Below, in pieces: positions 14,579 to 22,357 of a DNA stretch of 28,772 bases. A model generated the notes under the pieces. The model was not told where the DNA came from, made no database searches, and saw only the letters and a list, made by a program, of their open reading frames with translations. The translations under genes and the position numbers were made by a program. The number at the start of each line of letters is the position of its first letter. The stretch's first letter is position 1. Source of the stretch: Acidobacteria bacterium UBA2999 (GTDB lineage: Bacteria > Acidobacteriota > Vicinamibacteria > Vicinamibacterales > UBA2999); contig DDZV01000055.1 in assembly GCA_002346475.1 (NCBI GenBank), positions 1 to 28,772 on the forward strand. Direction: 5' to 3'.

Positions 14579-16495
14579 CTATTTTTTTTCTTCCTCGACA
14601 ACCTCTGCATCAATAACATCTTCCTGGGTCTTGCCCGCATCCCCTGCCGCATTAGTTTCACCCGCATCTCCGGCAGTGGATGCGTCTCCAGGATCGGCCT
14701 GCTTGTAAAGAGCCTCCGCGACTCGATGCTGAGTCTTTGTAAGCTCGTCCATAGCAGCTGCTGTCTTAGAATCGTCATTCTCATCAATTGCCTTTTTAAG
14801 ACTTTCGATTGCGGTCGACATAGATGATTTGTCTTCGTCAGCAAGCTTTTCACCCATCTCGCTCAACATTTTCTCGGCAGCATAGACAGCTTGATTCGCT
14901 CGATTACGATTTTCTATCTCTTCCTGAGCTCGCTTATCCTCATCAGCATTGACCTCGGCTTCCTTCTTCATTCGTTCTATTTCTTCTTCTGCGAGGCCAC
15001 TTGAGGATTCAATAGCGATTTTCTGCTCCTTCCCTGTGCCTAAATCTTTGGCTGAAACATTCACCATGCCATTTGCATCAATATCGAATGTGACTTCAAT
15101 TTGAGGCACACCCCTCGGAGCTGCCGGTATTCCGACAAGCTGAAAGCGACCCAAGGTACGATTGTCTTTTGCCAGCGGACGCTCGCCCTGCAAAATATGA
15201 ACTTCGACGCTGGTTTGACTGTCTGCAGCTGTTGAAAAAATCTCGCTCTTCCTGCTTGGAATAGTTGTGTTTCTTTGAATAAGAACTGTTCGAACTCCAC
15301 CGAGGGTTTCAATTCCTAACGTCAACGGCGTCACTTCAAGAAGCAACATATCCTTAACTTCACCGCCTAACACGCCAGCTTGCACAGCTGCGCCTACAGC
15401 TACGACCTCGTCTGGGTTTACGCCTTTGTGTGGCTCTTTTGAAAACAGTTCCTTTACGATTTCCTGAACTCGTGGAATTCGAGTTGAACCACCTACAAGC
15501 ACAACTTCGTCAATCTTTGAGAGATCAAGATCAGCATCCGCTAGAGCCTTTTTGGTAGGACCGACTGTCCTCTGAAGCAGATCCTCAACTAGCTGTTCAA
15601 ACTTTGCCCTAGACAGGCTCAGCTGGAGATGCTTTGGCCCACTTTGATCGGCTGTTATAAACGGCAGGTTAATGTCTGTCTCTACTACTGAAGAAAGCTC
15701 CATCTTGGCCTTCTCTGCTGCCTCTTTTAAACGCTGCAAGGCCATCCGATCTTTTCCAAGGTCAATACCGTCGCTTTTCTTAAATTCTGAGATAATCCAT
15801 TCAATGATCCGTTGATCGATATTGTCGCCACCTAGGTGTGTGTCACCACTAGTAGCTTTAACTTCAACTACACCTTCACCTACCTCTAAGATAGAAATGT
15901 CAAATGTTCCACCACCAAAATCGTAGACAGCGATGGTCTCTTCTTTTTTCTTGTCGAGACCATAAGCAAGCGCTGCAGCAGTTGGCTCGTTGACTATCCT
16001 TAAGACCTCCAGGCCGGCTATCTCGCCAGCCTCCTTGGTAGCCTGACGTTGAGCATCATTAAAATACGCTGGCACTGTAATAACTGCCTGCGTAACTGCT
16101 TGCCCAAGGTGCTCTTCTGCGGCTTGCTTAACCTTCTGAAGAACCATTGCAGAAATTTGGGCTGGAGCGTATTCCTCTCCAAGAATTTTTACGCGTACAT
16201 CGTCGCCGTTAGAGGCTTCAACAACGGAATAGGGAACCATGCCCATCTCTTCATTGACTTCGCTATGGCGACGCCCGGTAAAGCGTTTAATAGAAAAGAC
16301 TGTGTTTTCAGGATTAGTTACTGCCTGACGTTTGGCCACCTGTCCAACTAACCGTTCGCCCGTTTTTGTGAATGCTACGACTGAGGGCGTCAGCCTGTTA
16401 CCTTCTGCATTAGTAATAACAGAGGGCTCTCCTCCCTCCATAACGGCAACGACTGAGTTAGTCGTTCCCAGGTCGATGCCAATAATTTTGCTCAT
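14579..16495 (-). CDS. dnaK: Chaperone protein DnaK (Hsp70)
   Basis: DnaK binds exposed hydrophobic stretches of proteins under ATP control, with DnaJ and a nucleotide exchange factor. The protein has 638 residues, a normal length. The ATPase domain begins IIGIDLGTTNSVVAV (residues 4-18). VINEPTAAALAYGL is represented by RIVNEPTAAALAYGLD, followed by VYDFGGGTFDISIL and VVLVGGSTRIPRVQE. The substrate domain begins about residue 385 (LLLEVTPLTLGIETLGG). The C-terminal lid ends in an acidic tail, DVIDAEVVEEEKK, like the EEV-type ends of bacterial DnaK. The ATG is preceded by GAGG about nine bases upstream and a strong promoter at 16541-16569. dnaJ follows after three bases. Confidence 0.98.
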   Translation of the reverse strand: MSKIIGIDLGTTNSVVAVMEGGEPSVITNAEGNRLTPSVVAFTKTGERLVGQVAKRQAVTNPENTVFSIKRFTGRRHSEVNEEMGMVPYSVVEASNGDDVRVKILGEEYAPAQISAMVLQKVKQAAEEHLGQAVTQAVITVPAYFNDAQRQATKEAGEIAGLEVLRIVNEPTAAALAYGLDKKKEETIAVYDFGGGTFDISILEVGEGVVEVKATSGDTHLGGDNIDQRIIEWIISEFKKSDGIDLGKDRMALQRLKEAAEKAKMELSSVVETDINLPFITADQSGPKHLQLSLSRAKFEQLVEDLLQRTVGPTKKALADADLDLSKIDEVVLVGGSTRIPRVQEIVKELFSKEPHKGVNPDEVVAVGAAVQAGVLGGEVKDMLLLEVTPLTLGIETLGGVRTVLIQRNTTIPSRKSEIFSTAADSQTSVEVHILQGERPLAKDNRTLGRFQLVGIPAAPRGVPQIEVTFDIDANGMVNVSAKDLGTGKEQKIAIESSSGLAEEEIERMKKEAEVNADEDKRAQEEIENRNRANQAVYAAEKMLSEMGEKLADEDKSSMSTAIESLKKAIDENDDSKTAAAMDELTKTQHRVAEALYKQADPGDASTAGDAGETNAAGDAGKTQEDVIDAEVVEEEKK

Positions 16496-16540
16496 GGTTT
16501 ATTCCTCAACTCCTTAAAATCAAAATCTTATTATGCAAGC

Positions 16541-16569
16541 ATTATGTTATATGAGTCTATTAATGTCAA
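16541..16569 (-). promoter_or_regulatory. Sigma70-type promoter of the dnaK operon
   Basis: On the minus strand, a perfect -35 TTGACA (16564-16569) and a -10 CATAAT (16541-16546, 5 of 6) are separated by exactly 17 bases. The predicted start is about 39 bases upstream of the dnaK ATG, leaving room for the GAGG at 16504-16507. This is the best promoter seen in the window. A heat-shock repressor-like element lies inside it. Confidence 0.7.
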
Positions 16570-16570
16570 T
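16550..16570 (-). promoter_or_regulatory. Candidate HspR operator (HAIR-like inverted repeat)
   Basis: On the minus strand ATTGACA, seven bases, then ACTCATA match the HAIR consensus CTTGAGT-N7-ACTCAAG at 9 of 14 positions with the exact half-site spacing. It overlaps the -35 and the spacer of the dnaK promoter, where a repressor would block polymerase. The left half coincides with the -35 box, so only the right half is independent evidence. Confidence 0.35.
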
Positions 16571-16605
16571 ATATAAATCTAAGCTCCCTATAGCTAGCCG
16601 AACTA

Positions 16606-16635
16606 TTGATAAAATATATCTTTAACTCTTATACT
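16606..16635 (+). promoter_or_regulatory. Promoter for the penicillin-binding protein gene
   Basis: TTGATA (16606-16611) and TATACT (16630-16635) are separated by 18 bases. Both match consensus at 5 of 6 positions. The -10 ends 12 bases before the ATG at 16648, so a start about seven bases downstream would leave a 5' leader of about six bases. Confidence 0.5.
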
Positions 16636-16647
16636 GAATTTATCGGC

Positions 16648-18912
16648 ATGCCAAAACTGCCTTTAGGCACTAGTTCTCTGCTACAGCCAATTGTTCGCCA
16701 AGCTAGCATTTTCATAGCCTTTCTTGTTACGGCTTTGCTTGGAGCTGCCACCGGCGTCATTTTTGCCTACGCTGAAGATCTCCCCCAAATCACTGCACTT
16801 GATGATTATCAACCACGAACTATCACTCGGCTCCTTGCAACAGATGGGCAAGAGCTAGATCAATTTGCAACAGAGAAACGAGTCGTTGTCACTTACGACG
16901 ACATCGGGCCTAAACTACGAGCCGCTATCCTCGCTACCGAAGATGCCGGCTTTAATCAGCATTTCGGGCTAAGCGCATCACGAATTTTAATTACAGCAGT
17001 TCGAGATTTACTTACAGGCGAACTAGCAGGCGCGAGCACCCTAACTCAGCAGCTGGCAAGAAATCTTTTCCCTATTGGGAGAGAAAAAACCGTCGAACGA
17101 AAAATCAAAGAAGCCCTCCTCGCGATACAGCTTGAGAGACGTTACACAAAAAGAGAAATCTTTACTTTCTATGCCAACCAAATCTACTTTGGTCATGGAG
17201 CTTACGGTGTTGAAGCGGCCGCACGTCTATACTTCGGAAAAGCAGCTAACGATTTAACATTCGAGGAAGCAGCTACCTTGGCCGGTATTATTCAAGCCCC
17301 TGGACGCATAAGTCCTTTTGTTAATTCAAAAAGATCGCTGCAAAGAAGAAATTTTGTGCTGGGTCGCATGGAAACCGAAGGCTACCTGTCTGAACGCGAG
17401 CGTAGCCTAGCTGCTAGCCAACCAATCGTTACGCGTGGGCACCCCACTTCAAAACAATCACCTGCACCCTACTTTGCTGAACATATTAGGCAAAAGCTCC
17501 AGCAAACCTATGGAACAACAGCGCTGTACGAGGGTGGATTGACAGTGGAAACAACACTTGACCCTGAATTGCAAGCCTTGGCAAATAAGGCCGTCGACCG
17601 CGCTTTGCGGCGATTGGACAAGCGACGTAATCCCTATCGCCCCCCCGCTCTAAACGTACTCGCAACTGAAACAACCTCTCTGGAAGACTTTTTAAGTCCA
17701 CGATGGCACCTTCCATTTGCTCAAGATGACATAGTCCCTGCTCTAGTAACTGAGCTGACTAGTCAAAGTGCCCGCATTCGTATCGGAAAAGTTTTCCTGA
17801 ATCTTCCACAGAAAGCCTTCGCCTGGACCCGACGAACCTCTGCTCAGCAATTGTTTGAAGTTGGTGACGTAATTGAGGTTCAAATAACTGAACTTGCAGA
17901 CGGGCTCCCGACTCAAGCTGTCCTAGAACAGCCTCCCCTAGTTGAAGGAGCGCTTCTTGCTATTAACAATAGGACGGGAGAAATTCTTTCCATGGTTGGT
18001 GGATTTGACTTCGATCGTAGTGAATTCAATCGAGCTACACAGGCATTTCGACAGATGGGCTCAACCTTTAAACCTATTGTTTACACAGCAGCTATTGACC
18101 GTGGTTTCACCGCAACATCTACATTCATAGATGAACCTGTTACATTTGAAATTTCTGAAGACCAACCACTTTATGAACCAGAAAACTACGATAACGAATA
18201 CAAAGGCGCGGTTACCCTACGTCGTGCACTTGAACAATCTCGTAATATTCCTACCGTCAAGCTGGTGCATGAATTAGGGCCTCCTGTGGTTGTTGAGTAC
18301 GCCAAGCGATTTGGTTTTCAAAGAAATATTGAACCCTATCTTTCACTTGCCCTCGGAGCTCCAGAGTCGTCACTAGTTGAAATCACCAGTGCATACTCTG
18401 CTTTTGCCAACGGGGGCGTTCGAATGACACCCTACTCGATTATCAGTGTCTCAGACCGCGAGGGAAACATCCTTGAGGAAAATACTTCATCTCCAAATCA
18501 AGCAACTCGCGCTGACACTGCTTTCGTCATGACTCACCTTCTCCAAGGAGTTATAAAACGTGGAACGGGGGTATCAGCCTCAGAGTTAGAATGGCCGCTC
18601 GGTGGAAAAACTGGCACAACTGACGAATACACTGATGCGTGGTTTGTTGGTTTCGATCCCAACATAACTGTTGGGGTGTGGGTAGGACATGACGAGAAAA
18701 AACCTTTAGGCAAAGGTGAAACCGGGGCCTCCGCAGCGTTGCCAATTTGGATTGACTTTATGGAAGGATACATTGACTTGCGAGGAGACCGAGAAAATCC
18801 TCCAGAATTTAATGCACCCAGCAATATTGTTTTTTCTCCTCTAGACTCAGGGATAATCGAAGCTTTTATCAATGGCACACAGCCATCCCCGTCTTTCTCA
18901 GCCCTTGAGTAA
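16648..18912 (+). CDS. Class A penicillin-binding protein (PBP1A type)
   Basis: This is a bifunctional cell-wall enzyme: a GT51 transglycosylase polymerises lipid II and a transpeptidase cross-links the strands. From the ATG it is 754 residues. A single membrane segment lies at about 19-41 (IFIAFLVTALLGAATGVIFAYA). The glycosyltransferase motif ATEDAGFNQHFG carries the catalytic Glu98, followed by GASTLTQQLARN and YANQIYFGHGAYGVE. The transpeptidase has the full set: S-T-F-K at 472-475, S-R-N at 531-533 and K-T-G-T at 654-657. An OB-like insert lies between the domains. The frame extends 14 codons further up to a TTG at 16606, but that TTG is part of the -35 box. No Shine-Dalgarno precedes the ATG. 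It is divergent from dnaK. Confidence 0.95.
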   Translation: MPKLPLGTSSLLQPIVRQASIFIAFLVTALLGAATGVIFAYAEDLPQITALDDYQPRTITRLLATDGQELDQFATEKRVVVTYDDIGPKLRAAILATEDAGFNQHFGLSASRILITAVRDLLTGELAGASTLTQQLARNLFPIGREKTVERKIKEALLAIQLERRYTKREIFTFYANQIYFGHGAYGVEAAARLYFGKAANDLTFEEAATLAGIIQAPGRISPFVNSKRSLQRRNFVLGRMETEGYLSERERSLAASQPIVTRGHPTSKQSPAPYFAEHIRQKLQQTYGTTALYEGGLTVETTLDPELQALANKAVDRALRRLDKRRNPYRPPALNVLATETTSLEDFLSPRWHLPFAQDDIVPALVTELTSQSARIRIGKVFLNLPQKAFAWTRRTSAQQLFEVGDVIEVQITELADGLPTQAVLEQPPLVEGALLAINNRTGEILSMVGGFDFDRSEFNRATQAFRQMGSTFKPIVYTAAIDRGFTATSTFIDEPVTFEISEDQPLYEPENYDNEYKGAVTLRRALEQSRNIPTVKLVHELGPPVVVEYAKRFGFQRNIEPYLSLALGAPESSLVEITSAYSAFANGGVRMTPYSIISVSDREGNILEENTSSPNQATRADTAFVMTHLLQGVIKRGTGVSASELEWPLGGKTGTTDEYTDAWFVGFDPNITVGVWVGHDEKKPLGKGETGASAALPIWIDFMEGYIDLRGDRENPPEFNAPSNIVFSPLDSGIIEAFINGTQPSPSFSALE

Positions 18913-18934
18913 GAGCTGTTAAAAGGTAGCTGTT

Positions 18935-20069
18935 CTATTCCTCAACGCCTCCCGGAACGTCAAGTGTTCCTCTTGCTTTCCTGAGTAAATAGGTCTTTAC
19001 AAAAACATCAAGATCCCCATCAAGAACACGGTTAACGTCTCCAACCTCAACTTTCGTTCTGTGATCTTTAATCATTTGATAAGGCTGGAGCACATAGCTT
19101 CGAATTTGACTACCGAAACCAATTTCCTTTTTGGTGCCGGTGATTTCTTCAAGCTTAGACTGCTGCTCCCTTAGTTTCAGATCGTATAAACGTGCTTTAA
19201 GAACACGCATAGCTGAATCACGATTGCGGTGTTGCGACCTTTCGTTTTGACACGATACAACTATCCCGGTTGGAAAATGAGTAATACGAACTGCAGAATC
19301 AGTTACATTGACGTGTTGCCCGCCAGCCCCACTCGATCGATAGGTATCAATACGCAAGTCCTTTTCATCTATATCAACATCCACATCTTCTGGAAGCTCT
19401 GGCCATACAAAAACTGAAGCAAATGATGTGTGCCGCCTAGAAGCTTGGTCGAACGGTGAGATACGAACAAGCCGATGAACACCGACCTCGGCAGACATCA
19501 ATCCAAAGGCATATTCTCCAGACATAGTCATAACAGCACTCTTGACGCCTGCCTGATCTCCCGGCTGGTAATCTATAATCTCTCTTTTAAACCCTCGTCT
19601 TTCGGCCCATCGCAAGTACATTCGAAGAAGCATCTCAGCCCAATCCTGAGACTCAGTACCCCCAGCACCTGGATGAATAGCTACAATGGCATTAGATTCA
19701 TCATGAGCACCGCCAAGCATTCTCTTTGTTTCGGCAGTGTCAATTTCTTGCTCAAGCCCATCGAGGCCCCGCTCAAGATCAGCCCCTGTTTCCTCTCCAG
19801 AATTTGCCCACTCGACAAGAACCGCCAAGTCTTCGACTCGCTGCTTAAGTGACTTGCAGAGCGTAATCTCTGATTGAACTTTCCGTTGTTCCTGCATGAG
19901 CTTCTGTGCAGAAGCTTGATCTTTCCACACATCAGGCGCTGCTATACGTTGCTCTAGTTCGCTCAGTTCCTGCTCAGAATGAGCTTCCTCAAAGATACCT
20001 CCGCAGCTCATTTGCTCGGTTACTTAGATCTTCATAACGCCTGACAAGTTCATCAACCTGCACAGTCAT
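18935..20069 (-). CDS. prfB: Peptide chain release factor 2, with programmed +1 frameshift
   Basis: RF2 ends translation at UGA and UAA. The gene is in two frames. The first starts with ATG at 20069 (GGAG six bases upstream) and reads 26 codons, MTVQVDELVRRYEDLSNRAN then ELRRYL, to a TGA at 19989-19991. Skipping one base at the CTT-T continues as EEAHSEQELSELEQRI to the stop at 18935, giving about 377 residues. The release-factor features are complete: the RF2 tripeptide SPF in VRISPFDQASRR, and the GGQ loop in SSGAGGQHVNVTDSAVRI. The second frame alone, from an internal ATG at 20011, would lack the conserved N-terminal helix, so the shifted product is the real protein. It lies 17 bases before the lnt stop. 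Confidence 0.96.
19989..20003 (-). promoter_or_regulatory. prfB programmed +1 frameshift site
   Basis: On the minus strand the site reads C-GGAGG-TAT-CTT-TGA-G: an internal Shine-Dalgarno-like GGAGG, a three-base TAT spacer, the slippery CTT and an in-frame TGA. Element order and spacing match the classical E. coli site (AGGGGG-TAT-CTT-TGA-C). The TGA is read by RF2 itself, so low RF2 favours the shift and raises RF2 synthesis: an autoregulatory loop known for this gene. Confidence 0.92.
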
Positions 20070-20086
20070 AGTAATCTCCAGTGTTC

Positions 20087-21649
20087 TTAATCTACACGAC
20101 GTACACTTAAACCTAGACGCCACAACATTCTAGTCTTTGATACAACAAGTAGCATTATTATCGTCAGCGCTATCGACAGATAAGATATTACGTCTCCAAA
20201 AATTGAATACAGGGTGCGCTTCGTCAGTAATTGAACCTCTCCGACAAGAGCTGTCTCAGTAAAAATTTCTGACTCTTTAAGGATACGTCCGTACGGATCG
20301 ACAATCCCGCTAATTCCAGTATTTGCAGCCCTTACTAAATAACGGCCTTGCTCAACAGCGCGCATGGTAGCAAGATCGAAGTGCTGAAATGGAGCGGAAG
20401 TATGACCATACCAAGCATCATTAGTGATATTTGTAAGCAACTCGCTACCATTACGTACAGCTTCTTGTGAGAGACCTGGGTAAACAACCTCATAGCAGAT
20501 GGCAGTGCTGATTAAATGGTTTCCTAACGGCAACATCGTAGTAGATGTTCCGGGTGCAAATTCTGCAACGCCATCAACTAAAGGCGATACAAAAAAAAGC
20601 CAGTTTCGAAAAGGGATATATTCTCCAAATGGTACAAGGTGGATTTTTCGATAAACAGTTGCTCTTTCCTTATCAGGTGTTACGAAGAAAGCGGCATTGT
20701 ACAGTCTGGCTGGCGGTCCTCTTTCAAGCTGATTACTGCCAAGTAAAATAGGCGTGCCCATCTCCTGGACAAGCCTGTTGATTATCTTTCTTCTCTCAAC
20801 ATCTTCCTCAAACATGAAAGGAACTGAAGATTCTGGCCAAATGACAAAATCTGCACCTGCCTCAACAGCTTCTCGAGTCAACCTTGTGTGAGTTGTTAAA
20901 ATCCGATTCCCTTCTTGAGGATTCCATTTATCTTCCTGAGAAATGTTCCCCTGAACAAGGCCAACTCTTAGGGATTTGCCTTCCCGAACTAAGGACTCTT
21001 CGGAAAGTCTCAAACCTCCCCAAGTGACAATACTGCCAACTAAAACAATAGCAGTCGTGATAGAAATTATTCTTTCCTTGGAATTTCCTAGTATTGCTAA
21101 CGCAATTAGCGCACTGATAAATACTAGAAGCGCACTAATTCCATAAACACCAAAAATGCTTGCCAACTGTAAAACTGGAAGCACCTCAATTTGACTATTA
21201 CCAAGAGGAACCCACGGAAAGCCTCCAAACAATTCACCTCTTAAAAATTCTGTTGCTACCCAAGGTCCTGGGGCTAGCAAAAGAGCCCTTCTCCCTAAAC
21301 AAGTAATTGATTTTGAAATGATGACTGCGGAAACTGCTGGAAAAAATGCTAAATAAATTGCTAACAATAACATCGTTGTTAAGGCAAGCGGCGTCGTAAG
21401 TCCACCAAACTCCGCTACAACACCCCCAACCCAGTAAATGGTACCAATAAAATACAAACCTCCAGCGACAAGTCCGAGGCTCAGAGCTCGTACCGATGGT
21501 TGCCCAAGGAGTCGGACTGATCTACTACTCCGTCCACTAAGCGCAAGCAATAGTGGTACAAGTGCAACCCATGCCAGCGCAGGATGTCCAAACTGGGGAA
21601 AACTTAATGCGAGAAAAACGCCGGATGCGAGAGCTAGCGTGTAATCCAG
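20087..21649 (-). CDS. lnt: Apolipoprotein N-acyltransferase
   Basis: Lnt adds the third acyl chain to lipoproteins in the inner membrane of diderm bacteria. Multiple membrane helices fill the first half; the C-terminal half is a nitrilase-like domain. The catalytic triad is present: Glu in VIWPESSVPF, Lys in YRKIHLVPFGEY, Cys in STAICYEVVYPG. A final helix follows (ISYLSIALTIIMLLVV). A TTG at 21550 is the first standard start, giving 487 residues, but the frame upstream still encodes a typical Lnt N-terminus (LALASGVFLALSFPQFGHP, then ALAWVALVPLLLAL). It stops at a TAA at 21653-21655. The only weak candidate start in that stretch is a CTG at 21649, used for the limits here (520 residues). 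It overlaps the SPOR gene end by 16 bases. Confidence 0.93.
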   Translation of the reverse strand: MDYTLALASGVFLALSFPQFGHPALAWVALVPLLLALSGRSSRSVRLLGQPSVRALSLGLVAGGLYFIGTIYWVGGVVAEFGGLTTPLALTTMLLLAIYLAFFPAVSAVIISKSITCLGRRALLLAPGPWVATEFLRGELFGGFPWVPLGNSQIEVLPVLQLASIFGVYGISALLVFISALIALAILGNSKERIISITTAIVLVGSIVTWGGLRLSEESLVREGKSLRVGLVQGNISQEDKWNPQEGNRILTTHTRLTREAVEAGADFVIWPESSVPFMFEEDVERRKIINRLVQEMGTPILLGSNQLERGPPARLYNAAFFVTPDKERATVYRKIHLVPFGEYIPFRNWLFFVSPLVDGVAEFAPGTSTTMLPLGNHLISTAICYEVVYPGLSQEAVRNGSELLTNITNDAWYGHTSAPFQHFDLATMRAVEQGRYLVRAANTGISGIVDPYGRILKESEIFTETALVGEVQLLTKRTLYSIFGDVISYLSIALTIIMLLVVSKTRMLWRLGLSVRRVD

Positions 21650-22245
21650 GGCTTAAACTGTTCTTCTTTAGCGAGACGAGCCGCAATTGCTTCCGCCTCA
21701 CGCCGATCAGTAAATGTACCTACACGCACTCTATATAAGGCAAGAGCCCCATCAGGAGAACGTGTTACATAGGCTGGGTAACCTTTTGAAGTAAGGCGTT
21801 TTGCCATACGTTCTGCTTCAATAAGGTCACGAACAGCCCCCACTTGTACAGTATACGCTCCAGGTATCTCAACAGGTTGAGCCTCACTTGCTTCAGCCAG
21901 AGGAAGTGCCTGTATAGCTTCAACAGAATCGGGAACACGGACAGACTCTTGTGTTGGCACTTCAGTTGAAAGACGAGCTGGATAGCTAAGGTTCTCTCCA
22001 GCCGACGAAGAGGCGCCTGCAAGGCCTGCCGACTCAGCGTTTGGAAGTAAAGGCAAAGAACTCAGTGTCGGGTCTTCGCCAGCCTCAACTGCAAGATCCA
22101 ACAGTCGCCCACGTTGCGCAATTATGCTTTGTCCGACTATTACGCCACATAGAAAGATAACAACAGCCACAACTGTAGCTGCCATGAACAAAAAAACAAG
22201 TTGCTTGCCTTGCGGTTGAATCTCATTACTTTGATCCTCTGCCAT
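21634..22245 (-). CDS. SPOR-domain membrane-anchored protein
   Basis: The protein has 203 residues. After a short cytoplasmic N-terminus, one membrane helix spans about residues 16-41 (VFLFMAATVVAVVIFLCGVIVG). A low-complexity linker rich in Ala, Ser, Pro and Glu fills about 50-127. A SPOR domain covers about 128-203: YTVQVGAVRDLIEAERMAKRL, GYPAYV, YRVRVGTFTDRREAEAIAARL. SPOR domains bind septal peptidoglycan stripped of stem peptides, so a cell-division or envelope role is likely. It lies directly upstream of lnt and prfB and divergent from argS. No Shine-Dalgarno precedes the ATG; a TAAGAT at 22258-22263 could be a -10 box 12 bases away. Confidence 0.88.
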   Translation of the reverse strand: MAEDQSNEIQPQGKQLVFLFMAATVVAVVIFLCGVIVGQSIIAQRGRLLDLAVEAGEDPTLSSLPLLPNAESAGLAGASSSAGENLSYPARLSTEVPTQESVRVPDSVEAIQALPLAEASEAQPVEIPGAYTVQVGAVRDLIEAERMAKRLTSKGYPAYVTRSPDGALALYRVRVGTFTDRREAEAIAARLAKEEQFKPWITR

Positions 22246-22357
22246 GGCTGTGAGCGGATCTTAACATGAAGCCCTGTATTGCAAGATATCTTCATCTTAG
22301 TTGATAAATTGATATCACTTCACAATCTATGAAGAACTACACTAATATCAAGAATCA

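Noticed and set aside
16606..16647. TTG at 16606 as the start of the penicillin-binding protein
   Set aside because: The TTG is the first half of a well-formed -35 box and the added 14 residues do not resemble the cytoplasmic tail of the family.
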